From the NCBI RefSeq assembly GCF_900964775.1, contig NC_041812.1, forward strand, positions 14,255,334-14,319,333: 64,000 nucleotides of DNA. Reading direction: 5' to 3'. Made by a program: the position numbers and the translations under genes. This DNA comes from Scleropages formosus. Lineage: Eukaryota; Chordata; Actinopteri; Osteoglossiformes; Osteoglossidae. Below, one piece after another: positions 1 to 10,600 of the stretch. The notes under the pieces were generated by a model. That model had not been told where the DNA came from, searched no databases, and was given only the letters and a program-made list of their open reading frames with translations. Position 1 is the first letter of the stretch. Each line of letters begins with the position of its first letter.

Positions 1-361
1 TTAGTCATAGAAATTGTTTAGCATAGTAACTGGTAATATTTCTTTGTGATGTGTATTAAGGCTGTCCACTGCGCTATGAAATGGAAAATCACTGTGAAAT
101 AGACTGTAACAACCACTTGGCAAAAATGACCTGATAAAGGTCAGAATGTGGTCCTGCTTGTTTTCCAACATGTTATGACAGCAAGATGTTCTTGCCTTAC
201 CTGGAAACAAGGACGAATTGAAAAAAACAGGAATGTTCTGTCTTGGCTGTTGCCTGATGTGCGAACATTTTGTGTTAAGTGGCAGAAGGATTCCTGTGGT
301 TGATCGGTTCGCCGGGGAGAGAGAAATTTCTTCCGCGCCAGATACGGATATCTTATAGAAA

Positions 362-1648
362 ATGGCACACTTTAAGATCATTTGGTCGCGCAGTTTATGT
401 ATAAACATCCAGGTAATACTGGCAATATTCCTGTTTGCAGTTTTTCTGTGGAACCATTCTCAAAATTCATGCCATGAAAATGAGCAGCCTTTAAGACTAG
501 ACCATTTGCTGGATACCAACAGAAGAGATCTACTTGCTTGTTCTGCTATATTTCGAGGAGATACGGCAGGTGTGGAAGAGACTGATCTGATCCAACTTTT
601 GGCAGCGAAGAAAAGGGATACTTTCTTGACTGAGGCGTTTTACCTGAACCTGACACAAGACTGTTCTGCTTATGTGAAAAACAGAGGATTTCTCACCGTC
701 ACTTTGAGTGAGGAGGAGAAACACTTTCCCATTGCTTATTCCATGGTGATCCACGAGAAAATTGAAATGTTCGAGAGGCTGCTGCGTGCTGTTTATGTGC
801 CACACAATGTGTACTGTGTTCATGCGGATCAAAAATCATCTGAGGACTTCAAGAATGCTGTGAGGGCCATTGTGTCCTGCTTTCCCAATGTGTTTGTGGC
901 AAGCAGACTGGAAAATGTGGTGTACGCATCCTGGTCAAGGGTACAGGCTGACCTAAACTGCATGGAGGACTTGCTGAAATCTCCCGTTCAGTGGAAGTAC
1001 CTGCTGAACACCTGTGGAACCGACTTTCCTATCAAAACAAATGCCGAAATAGTCCAAAATCTCAGGTTGCTCAATGGGAAAAACAGCATGGAATCTGAGG
1101 AGACATCTGAGCACAAAAAAGACCGTTGGCGATACCACTACAATATCACAAACACTGTGGCAAGGACCAGCATTAAGAAGAGTCCCCCACCAATCAGCAC
1201 ACCCATGTTCTCAGGCAATGCTTACTTTGTGGTGACACGGGAATTTGTGAGACATATTTTTGAAAGCAAGGAGGTCTTGAATTTGCTTGAATGGGCAAAG
1301 GACACCTATAGTCCTGATGAATTCATCTGGGCTACCCTGTTTCGGATGCCAGCGATGCCTGGATCCTATCCGCCTAACAGCAAATTCCAACAGTCAGATA
1401 TGAATGCATTGGCTCGACTGGTGAAGTGGAGTTATCTGGAAGGGGATGTGAGGAGGGGAGCCCCGTATCCCCCGTGTACTGGAGTTCACCAGAGAGCTGT
1501 TTGTATCTTTGGCGCCGGGGACTTGCACTGGATGATTCGTCAGCACCACCTTTTCGCAAATAAGTTTGATCTTCAGGTTGATGACGTTGCCATCAGATGC
1601 CTAGAAACATATCTTCGTTACAAAGCAATCCATGGAAAAATTGGTTAA
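362..1648 (+). CDS. gcnt3: Beta-1,6-N-acetylglucosaminyltransferase (core 2/4, GCNT3 type)
   Basis: Encodes a 428-residue Golgi type II membrane glycosyltransferase of family GT14, which adds a beta-1,6-GlcNAc branch to mucin O-glycans (core 2/core 4). The whole coding region lies in one exon, as in all GCNT genes. A signal-anchor helix is seen at about residues 12-30. The catalytic domain runs from about residue 123 ([14 protein letters not shown]) to the C-terminus. YSPDE carries a Glu at residue 320, the position of the catalytic base reported for core-2 GlcNAc[26 protein letters not shown] and the terminal [13 protein letters not shown] match GCNT3 better than GCNT1 or GCNT4, and length is close to human GCNT3 (438). 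A splice-acceptor-like TTATAG sits just before the start at 356-358, so a 5' untranslated exon probably lies upstream. A polyadenylation hexamer lies at about 2370. No breaks are seen. Confidence 0.93.
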   Translation: MAHFKIIWSRSLCINIQVILAIFLFAVFLWNHSQNSCHENEQPLRLDHLLDTNRRDLLACSAIFRGDTAGVEETDLIQLLAAKKRDTFLTEAFYLNLTQDCSAYVKNRGFLTVTLSEEEKHFPIAYSMVIHEKIEMFERLLRAVYVPHNVYCVHADQKSSEDFKNAVRAIVSCFPNVFVASRLENVVYASWSRVQADLNCMEDLLKSPVQWKYLLNTCGTDFPIKTNAEIVQNLRLLNGKNSMESEETSEHKKDRWRYHYNITNTVARTSIKKSPPPISTPMFSGNAYFVVTREFVRHIFESKEVLNLLEWAKDTYSPDEFIWATLFRMPAMPGSYPPNSKFQQSDMNALARLVKWSYLEGDVRRGAPYPPCTGVHQRAVCIFGAGDLHWMIRQHHLFANKFDLQVDDVAIRCLETYLRYKAIHGKIG

Positions 1649-2361
1649 ATACCACTGGGTGCAAACACACATTAAGGACATCTTTGAATGTTTATGTGTG
1701 AGTATGAATGCATCTCTGTATTCTTAGTTATTTTTAAAATATGTATTTTGAGTTTTGTCTTTGGAAACTCTGTAGATCTTTTTGGAAAGTCTTTCTGGAA
1801 ATTATGTTCCTGTATTTTTATACATTACAAAAAATTGTTTATTCTAAAAGTTATGAATATCATATGCTTGAATCATACTTGGAGTGGTTTGTGTGCCAAC
1901 ATTTATATTATATATATATATATACTGTAGGTTTGTATATAACACAATGGTGTTGAATGTAAGAGAAAAATGGGAGGGAATGAAAAGGTGTTACAACACA
2001 TGGTTAAAGGTGTGATTTTTGTGATTCACTTGCTCTAATACTGGTTTATGCACATGTTTGACAACTAAAACGGCCTTGTACCTGTTTTTACTGTTTGGCA
2101 ATCTATTCATTTTCGAAATGTTTATCCTAGTTGTGATTGCTCTGGCAACTGGCCAAGTACAACAAACCATGCTTTAGACAAAAAGAGTCTCCAACCTCTC
2201 CAGCGAGATCATCAAATACCCTGGACAGACTAGACATGTAAAGCATAAATTTGTAATTCACCAACATAATCACATAAGAAGAAAGATCATCCCATAAAAT
2301 GAAATAAAGGAAAATTTCCACAAATGGTATGGATGATTTCAAACCATCATTTTTCAGATAT
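1649..2361 (+). other. gcnt3 3' untranslated / flanking region
   Basis: AT-rich non-coding DNA following the gcnt3 stop. It probably holds the 3' untranslated region up to the AATAAA within the left arm of the inverted repeat at 2362. I see no conserved open frame. A short TA run lies near 1908-1924. Confidence 0.5.
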
Positions 2362-2465
2362 ATCATTTCAATAAAACACAATGGGTAGACAAAAAGCTCA
2401 TTAAATATATTAATTAAATATATTAATGATCTTTTTGTCTACCCATTGTGTTTTATTGAAATGAT
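2362..2465. repeat. Near-perfect inverted repeat with mirrored AATAAA
   Basis: Two 42-base arms (2362-2403 and 2424-2465) are reverse complements with a single mismatch, separated by an AT-rich spacer. Each arm contains AATAAA on its outward-entering strand, so a polyadenylation hexamer is presented to transcription from either side. In RNA the arms would form a long hairpin at the likely 3' end of gcnt3. Confidence 0.85.
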
Positions 2466-2519
2466 CTATCTTTGAAAAATGTATAATATGTAATTTATGT
2501 GTAAAATATAAATGTATTG

Positions 2520-2638
2520 ATGAAATGAATGTATGGATGAATGTATATTAATGAATGAATGAATTAATATTATAATGAATGAATGAATTAATATTATAAT
2601 GAATGAATGAATTAATGAATGAATATTAATGAACGAAA
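2520..2638. repeat. AATG-type minisatellite
   Basis: Degenerate tandem repeat of GAATGAATGAATTAATATTATAAT-like units of about 24 bases. It directly abuts the first copy of SINE A, whose target-site duplication is made from this sequence. Confidence 0.8.
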
Positions 2639-2639
2639 G

Positions 2640-2850
2640 GGAGGCGTGGTGGCGCAGTGGGTTGGACCGGGTCCTGCTCTCCGGTGGGTCTGGGGTTCGA
2701 GTCCTGCTTGGGGTGCCTTGCGATGGACTGGCATCCCGTCCTGGGTGTGTCCCCTCCCCCTCCGGCCTTACGCCCTGTGTTACCGGGTAGGCTCCGGTTC
2801 CCCGTGACCCCATATGGGACAAGCGGTTCTGAAAATGTGTGTGTGTGTGT
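2640..2850 (+). mobile_element. SINE A, copy 1 (tRNA-derived, GT tail)
   Basis: About 195 bases plus a (GT)n tail. An RNA polymerase III A box (TGGCGCAGTGG) and a canonical B box (GGTTCGAGTCC) lie in the first 65 bases, as in tRNA-derived SINEs. It is flanked by the 15-base direct repeat ATTAATGAACGAAAG at 2625-2639 and 2851-2865. A second copy follows immediately. Confidence 0.9.
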
Positions 2851-2865
2851 ATTAATGAACGAAAG

Positions 2866-3060
2866 GGAGGCGTGGTGGCGCAGTGGGTTGGACCGGGTCC
2901 TGCTCTCCGGTGGGTCTGGGGTTCGAGTCCTGCTTGGGGTGCCTTGCGACGGACTGGCGTCCCATCCTGGGTGTGTCCCCTCCCCCTCCAGCCTTACGCC
3001 CCTGAGTTGCCGGGTTAGGCTCCGGTTCCCCGTGACCCCGTATAGGACAAGCGGTTCAGA

Positions 3061-3126
<66 letters not shown>
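2866..3126 (+). mobile_element. SINE A, copy 2, tandem to copy 1
   Basis: Same family and orientation as copy 1, and it starts straight after the shared flanking repeat. Its 5' half is essentially identical to copy 1, while its 3' half carries several substitutions. A long (GT)n then (AT)n tail runs to about 3140. A partial ATTAATG follows at 3139-3145, which could be the remnant of a third flanking repeat. Confidence 0.88.
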
Positions 3127-3140
<14 letters not shown>

Positions 3141-3154
3141 TAATGGCCATTCTA

Positions 3155-3425
3155 TATATCAGCATAGTGAGTAGCACTGCTGTCTCATAATGCCTGGGTG
3201 ATGTGAGAATGTAGGTTCAATCCCCCTTCAGTCTGTGTGGAGTGTGTATGTTCTCCCTGTGTCTGCATGGGTTTTCTCTGGGTGCTCCAGTTTCCTCCCA
3301 CAGTCCAAAGACTTGCTGTTCAGGTTCACCCATAGTGTGTGAGTGATATGTGTTTCAGTGATGTATGGATGAGTGATGCAGTGTAAGTCACCTTGGTGAA
3401 TAAGGTGTGTGGGCTGATAACACTA
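3155..3425 (+). mobile_element. SINE B, 5' part (interrupted by Rex3)
   Basis: The left part of a tRNA-derived SINE. It is recognised by comparison with the uninterrupted copy at 46905-47275 (opposite strand). Shared blocks include TTTCCTCCCACAGTCCAAAG and GTAAGTCACCTTGGTGAATA. The element breaks at 3425, exactly where the Rex3 LINE starts, and its 3' tail continues at 6760. Confidence 0.85.
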
Positions 3426-6400
3426 GAGGTGGAGGGGTTTGAGTGCCTGAATGATCTCAGGAGCTATGTTGCCTGGGGCTATATGCCCCTGGTAGGGTCT
3501 CCCAAGGCAAACAGGTCCTGGGTGACAGATGAGACAAAGCGCGGTTCAAAAATCCCCTTATGACTATTAAATCAAGGATCTTGTTCACCCTGCCCGGTAT
3601 GGGGTCACCGGGGCCCCACCCTGGAGCCAGGCCTGGGGGGGGGGCTCGCATGCAAGCGCCTGGTGGCCAGGTCTATGCCCACGGGGCCTGGCCGGGCTTA
3701 GCCCGAAGCCAAGACGTGCAGCCACTCTTCGGTGGGCTCACCACCTGCCGGAGAGGACATAAGGGGCCGGTGCGTTGTGATTTGGGCGGTGGTCGGGGCC
3801 GAGTGCCCGGTCGACCCAAACCTCGGACGCCAACTCTGGTTTTTGGGACTTGGAATGTCACCTCACTGGCGGGGAAGGAGCCTGAGCTAGTGCTGGAGGT
3901 TGAGAGATACCGTCTAGATACAGTTGGGCTCACTTCCACTCACAGCTTGGGTTCTGGAACCACTCTTCTCGACCAAGGGTGGACTCTCCACTATTCTGGC
4001 ATTGCCCAGGGTGAGAGGCGGCGGGCTGGTGTGGGCTTATTAATAGCCCCCCAGCTCAGCCGCCATGTGTTGGAGTCTACCCCGGTGAATGAGAGGGTCG
4101 TCTCCCTACGCCTTCGGGTCAGGGAACGGTCTCTCACAGTCGTTTGTGCTTATGCGCCTAGCAGCAGTGTAGAGTACCCGGCCTTTTTAGAGTCCTTGGG
4201 GGGCGTGCTGGAAAGCGATCCCACTGGGGACTCTGTCGTTCTACTGGGGGACTTTAACGCCCACGTGGGCAGCGACAGTGACACCTGGAGGGGCGTGATT
4301 GGGAGGAACGGCCTCCCTGATATGAACCCGAGCGGTGAGTTGTTATTGGATTTCTGTGCTAGTCACGGTTTGTCCATAACGAACACCATGTTCATGCATA
4401 AAGGTGTCCATCAGTGCACTTGGCACCAGGACACCCTAGGTCGGAGGTCGATGATCGACTTTGTAGTCGTTTCTTCTGATCTTCGGCCATATGTCTTGGA
4501 CACTCGGGTGAAGAGAGGGGCTGAGCTGTCAACTGATCACCACCTGGTGGGGAGTTGGATTCGATGGCAGGGGAAAAAGCTGGATAGACCTGGTAGGCCC
4601 AAACGCATAGTGAGGGTCTGTTGGGAACGTTTGGCGGAGGCCCCTGTCAGAGAGGTCTTCAACTCCCACCTCCGACAGAGCTTCAACCAGGTCCCGAGGG
4701 AGACTGGGGACATTGAGTCCGAATGGACTATGTTCCGCGCCTCCATTGTCGGGGCGGCGGTTCGGAGTTGCGGCCATAAAGTCTCCGGTGCCCGTCGCAG
4801 CGGCAATCCCTGAACACGGTGGTGGACACCGGAGGTAAGGGATGCCGTCAAGCTGAAGAAGGAATTCTATCGGGCCTGGCTGGCTCATAGGACTCCTGAA
4901 GCAGCTGACGGGTACTGGCGGGCCAGACGGAGCGCGGCTCTGGCAGTTGCCGCGGCAAAAACTCGGGCCTGGGAGGAGTTCGGTGAGGCCATGGAGGAAG
5001 ACTTTCGGTCGGCCTCAAAGAGATTCTGGCAAACCGTCCGGCGACTCAGAAGGGGGAAACAGTGTTTGGCCAACACTGTTTACAGTGGAAGTAGTGCGCT
5101 GCTGACCTCAAATGAGGATGTCCTCAGGCGGTGGAAGGAGTACTTTGAGGATCTCCTCAATCCCTCCGACACGCCTTCCGTAGAGGAAGCTGAGGCCGGG
5201 GACTCGGAGGGGGACTCGTCCATTACCCTGGCTGAAGTTGCTGAGGTAGTCAAAAAACTCCTCGGTGGCAAGGCTCCAGGGGTGGATGAGATCCTCCCCG
5301 AGTTTCTCAAGTCTCTGGATGTTGTGGGGCTGTCTTGGCTGACACGCCTCTGCAGCATCGCGTGGAGTTCGGGGACGGTGCCTCTGGACTGGCAGACCAG
5401 GGTGGTGGTCCCTCTTTTTAAGAAGGGGGACCGGAGATTGTGTTCCAACTATAGGGGGATCACACTTCTTAGCCTCCCTGGGAAAGTCTATGCCCGAGTA
5501 CTGGAGAGGAGAATCCGACCGATAGTCGAACCTCGGATCCAGGAGGAGCAATGCGGTTTTCGCTCTGGCCGTGGAACACTGGACCAGCTCTATACCCTCA
5601 CTAGGGTGTTGGAGGGTTCATGGGAGTTTGCCCAACCAGTCCATCTGTGTTTTGTGGACCTGGAGAAGGCATTCGACCATGTCCCTCGTGGCATCCTGTG
5701 GGGGGTACTTCGGGATTATGGGGTTCAGGGCTCGTTGCTACGGGCTGTTTGTTCCCTGTATGACCGGAGCAGGAGCTTGGTTCGCATTGCCGGCAGTAAG
5801 TCAGACCTGCTCCCGGTGCATGTTGGACTCCGCCAGGGCTGCCCTTTGTCACCGATTCTGTTCATTATCTTTATGGACAGAATTTCTAGGCGCAGTCAGG
5901 GAACGGAGGGTGTCTGTTTTGGTGGCCGCAGAATCTCGTCTCTGCTTTTTGCGGACGATGTGGTCCTGTTGGCTTCATCGAATTAAGACTTACAGCGTGC
6001 ACTGGAGAGGTTTGCAGCCGAGTGCGAAGCGGCGGGGATGAGAATCAGCACTTCCAAATCCGAGACCATGGTTCTCAGTCGGAAAAAGGTGGATTGCCCC
6101 CTCCGGGTTAGGGGGGAGCTCCTCCCTCAAGTGGAGGAGTTTAAGTATCTCGGGGTCTTGTTCACGAGTGAGAGAAAAATGGAGCGGCAGGTTGACAGAC
6201 GGATCGGTGCGGCGTCCGCAGTAATGCGGTCGTTGTACCGGTCTGTTGTGGTTAAGAAGGAGCTGAGTCGTAAGGTCGAAGCTCTCAATTTACCGGTCAA
6301 TCTACGTTCCTACCCTCACCTATGGTCATGAACTCTGGATCATGACCGAAAGAATGAGATCGCGGATACAAGCGGCAGAAATGAGTTTCCTCCGCAGGTA

Positions 6401-6746
6401 GAGATAGGGTGAGGAGCTCAGTCACCCAGGAGGAGCTCGGAGTAGAGCTGCTGCTCCTCCGCATCGAGAGGAGCCAGTTGAGGTGGCTCGGGCATCTGTT
6501 CCGGATGCCTCCTGGGACGCCTCCCTGGGGAGGTGTTCCGGGCATGTCCCACTGGGAGGAGGCCTCGGGGCAGACCCAGGACACGTTGGAGAGACTACGT
6601 CTCCCGGCTGGCCTGGGAACGCCTTGGGGTTCCCCCAGAGGAGCTGGAGGAGGTTTGCGAGGAGAGGGAAGTCTGGGGGGCTCTGCTTAGACTACTGCCC
6701 CCGCGACCCGGTCCCGGATAAGCAGAGGAAGATGGATGGATGGATG
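3426..6746 (+). mobile_element. Rex3-type non-LTR retrotransposon (RTE clade), near full length, decayed
   Basis: A LINE of about 3.3 kb. The first open frame (3560-4813) has an APE-type endonuclease with [25 protein letters not shown] and LSTDHHLVG. The second (4991-5986) has reverse transcriptase blocks NYRGITLLS, VDLEKAFDHVPR, GLRQGCPLSPILF and the catalytic FADDVVLL. The C-terminal part continues in other frames to about 6720. The 3' end is (GATG)n, typical of Rex3. The coding region is broken by at least stops near 4811 and 5984 and by a small deletion near 6400. The deletion is visible against the second copy at 15951-16364, which keeps the bases missing here. A 13-base target-site duplication (GCTGATAACACTA / GCTGGTAACACTA, one mismatch) lies at 3413-3425 and 6747-6759. 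Confidence 0.92.
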
Positions 6747-6759
6747 GCTGGTAACACTA

Positions 6760-6812
6760 CATAGAGTTCATTGGAAGATGCTTTGGAGAAAAGCATTACT
6801 AAATGAATTTAA
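6760..6812 (+). mobile_element. SINE B, 3' tail (continues from 3425)
   Basis: The remaining right end of the SINE split by Rex3: ACATAGAGTTCATTGGAAG and then the tail GCTTTGGAGAAAAGCATTAC. It follows the duplicated target site directly and lines up with the intact copy at 46905-47275. Confidence 0.82.
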
Positions 6813-7657
6813 CAAAACAGACTTTAATCTTTCAGTTCCACACAAAACTAAAAGCAAATACTTTTCCAAATAGCAGTTTCTGGTGAGAGCATCTATTTAT
6901 ATTTAAGCATCTCCAGAACACAAACTAGTGTTGTTCAGAGTTTGATTAAACTTCAGTGTTGCCATGTCCCCTCAGTGAACATCTGACATCACCCCAAGGG
7001 ATATTTGTAGGAGAAATGAGAGGAAAACCAGCTTCCACTATATTTGAAAGTCCTAGCAGAACTGTTGGGCATATCAACAGAACTAAAATACATATATTTC
7101 TAAAGGACCTTCACAAAATATGCACCTTAATGTCTTTTTTACGTCTTGGATGAAGCACTTGGGCAAACGTTGTTAATTTATATATGAGACTACGTTCTCG
7201 TACTTATTATTAGTCCAAATAAATTTTATGGGTAACTTCCACACCTTTATCGGTAAATGTATTCCAGTACGGGACCACATATGCTATAACACTGTAACAA
7301 TATTCCAATATTCCCTAATCACGCTGTAATTTCTGCGAAAACTGAGTGAGAAACAGACCCACTCTTTTCCCTGTATCATTCAGTACAACACAGTATTACG
7401 TCATTACGTCGGTGTGCTCAGGGCTTCACGACTATTGACCAATCACAGACCAGTTTGATGGGAGCGAAGACCCGGAAGCGTTCGTCTCGGTGGTCACATG
7501 ACACACTGCAAGCTCATTGTTCTCTAGTTCAAAGGTTACGGGTGTCAGAGGAGCGCGCGGGAATTTCGTCTTTTCCTGGGCGCAGTAGTAAAGGCTCTTT
7601 TTTTTTTTTTTTTTTTCCTCCTATGTTGTGTTGCGCAGCAGTTTAATCAGGAGGAAA
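6813..7657. other. Intergenic and zwilch 5' flank
   Basis: Unique-looking AT-rich DNA up to about 7400, then a more GC-rich stretch with a poly-T run (7600-7617) leading into the zwilch start. The promoter of zwilch is expected in about 7400-7640. No TATA box stands out. Confidence 0.4.
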
Positions 7658-10600
7658 ATGTCAGCTGAGATAAAAGTTAATGCCCACGCGTTTATGAGTT
7701 TTCTGAGGTGGGTCGTTGACGTTTTTTTTGACGTGTACTAAGTAAAAATATATACTAAAACAAATGCAGCCTTCTTTGTCACGCTGTAACTTGCACGTTG
7801 AGGCAAACTGAGTTTTGTTCTGGTAACTGTCGGGGTTAGGTCAACTGTGGTCACTCACTGCTCAAACAATTAGTGAGTGGCGGTGACACACACACACACA
7901 CACACACATCATGATGGAATCCTGTTAGTGATCTTCTGAGTTTTTCCATGACTTCTCTTATGTTCTGCTGGCAACATTATTTCTAACATCATGTTAAAAT
8001 GTTGACTCGCTTAGGCACTGCCAAGATGAAGGCAGCTCCGAGATATACCAGGTACGAGTGCAGCATATCCGCTGTTCACATTTCAATTTCACTTTATTCA
8101 TTTATACATTGTTTGTGTTTCGCTGGCAGCAGTGCTAAGATTTACTGAGAAACAGCTTAAAATCAATTTGCTTTCTTTCATCTTTGTTCCAAGAGAGAGA
8201 TTCAAATCAGAGTGGTCCATGGGCTGAATATACCTCTACAAAACATCAGAATGCCAGTTTTTGTGTGTGAGAAAGTGGTGAGTTACACTGGTGTTTCTTG
8301 TATCATTTGCTGTTTCTGAGTGCGGTGAAGTTGAGTTGTGTGTGAGAAGTGTGTCAATCTTCCAAAGGCTTTTCCATGTCAGACTGATGACACCACTGAG
8401 GTCTCCGAGTCTGAGGAGCAAACTGAACCCTTGGAAGAATTATGTACCCGTGGTTTGACCATCATGAAAGCGAGGTGACTGGTAAACTTTCTGTTTAAAT
8501 TTTGTGATCTTAATTTTGTTATAAAAACAAATCACAGTTAACGTTTGTTTTGCAGGCAGCTGCTGTCTCTATTTGTGATTTCGCAGAACCCTGCCATTTC
8601 TCAAGGGGTTAAACCAGTCCTGCACCCTCTGTGGGTGCGCTGTGACATGTTAGACTCTGAGGTTACCATCTGGCTGGGTGCAGAGGCTATTCACAATGGC
8701 AGCAAGGTCACTGCAGTCAAGTTGCATAGTATCACCTGTAAAGGTAATGCCATCTGGAATCTTAATAGCACAGTTTTATTAGTTATGCAGAGCCAAGATT
8801 AACTAAAAAATGTATTTCTTTTTTGTCTCTTTCAATGCATTTTTCTTGCAGGTCCATCTACAGCGAAATGTCCATTTGTCAGGTTAGATGAACTGAAACA
8901 ACTACACAGCGAGAGGCACCATTCATGTATGGTAAGTAGGCACTCCTTACGCTTGCTTAGTGTAATTAATAAAACATAAAAATCTGAGAGTAACTTCAGG
9001 CTTGAAGGCTGATTAGTTCCTGCTTTCATGATCAGTGATGTGTCGGTTGCCTTTCTTTCTCAGATGGTGACGAGGGGATTTGCTAAGTACAACCTTTTTG
9101 GGTCCACGGTAGTTGAGAACACAGTGATTGAGTCGCAGAGCAGCGTGACGGTGGACTTCAGATGGAACAATGTCAAGAGCATCCTGCAGACTCCACCACT
9201 GTCCTCTACTGCTACACTGGTGAGTAGCAATGACATACAAATGTACTTTCTGCCGTCTTTGGACACTAAAACATGGTGTCATTCCCTGAAAGTGGATTTT
9301 CTGTCTGAAAGTATTTTTGTAAGTTTTTCAGTATTTATTAAATGCTTAATATTTTGGTTTTCTCTTATAAAGTTAAAACCTTTTTTTAATGACTGTTGAA
9401 GTTTGCAGATTTTGTTACAGTTATGTCTTCTTTCACAGAACATAAAGGTGGCCAGTGGAGACATAAGAAGCCCCTTGTACCAGTTTTACAAGGAGCTGGA
9501 ATTCGTCCAAGTATGTTAACAATTACTAAAATACATATGTACGCTGGCTTCTCCACTTACAAACACATTTGGTCCCAGGAATCCAAAGTTGCTTTAACCA
9601 CAGATCACAATCAATGAAATATAGATATAAATAACAATAATATTAGGGGGTTAGGTTCTGTAAAAATCTGAAACAATAACAGTAAAATGCATAAGATACC
9701 CTTAACACTTCCGTCCTTCCATTATCAATTATCTGCTGTTCAGTAGTCTGCTGTATTCCAAGAATGATAGAAGACCGTAAACTCTGGATGTGATGCTACT
9801 ACATTGCAGTGAAATACTTTTATTGCTTTTAGTAAACACTTTCCTGAAACACCTACTCAATACTGATTGACTGATTCATCCTGTAAACATGTAACATCTG
9901 CTTTGCAATTATTGATCACCAACACTAGTGGCTGCCTAGACCCATATTCTGTTTTTATTCCGTCTTAGTGTGTTTTACTCCCAACTAACACCTGGACACA
10001 AAAATGCAGGTGGCTTTCACTGCAGGACAGATGGACATTCATGAAAAATGTTGAAACTAACAGGAAAATATGTCTTTTGAAACCTAAATATTCATAAGTG
10101 TATTACTTTACAAAAGCCAACTAATCTAATGTAATCTTGATTTTTTTTTTGGTACAATTTCTTAATCCAGTACTCTGAGTTTGTGTTCTACCAGAGATAG
10201 AGGTTTTGTATGCTGATGTTTCTTATTGCAGATTTTAGCAGATGGTCTGAGAACAGGAGTCACAGAGTGGGTGGAGCCATTGGAGGCCACTTCAGCTGTG
10301 GAGCTCACTAGAGCACTCATAGAAGGTGAGATGAGCTTGCTTTTTCAAATTAAAGAGTGATCATGCTTTAGACCTGACTGGATTTTATTTTTCTTTTCAG
10401 ATCTGCAGGATAAAGCAAAGACTATGGAGAATAAAGCTATAAATGCCAGTGAGGTATAGATATTTACCTGGACTTTTTGTTTTCAGTTGCTTTATTGTCT
10501 TTACTGATACTTGTGTTTACCAGATGCAGAAGTCGAGAAATGAGCAATCAGTAGAAAACACCATGTTTAATACACTTCTCACACAACGAGGAGACTTGGA

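Noticed and set aside
1-408. 135-codon minus-strand open frame at the left edge
   Set aside because: No recognisable motif, and it overlaps the gcnt3 start and probable 5' untranslated region on the other strand. Most likely chance.
2657-2720. tRNA-gene-like A and B boxes
   Set aside because: The boxes belong to SINE heads. No complete tRNA cloverleaf with acceptor stem closure was found, so no tRNA gene is called.
2626-3190. Long open frames with poly-Thr-His or poly-Val-Cys runs over SINE A copies (also at 31070, 45029, 53348, 54195)
   Set aside because: They are translations of the GT tail and SINE body. The same frame recurs wherever the SINE occurs and none has a gene context.
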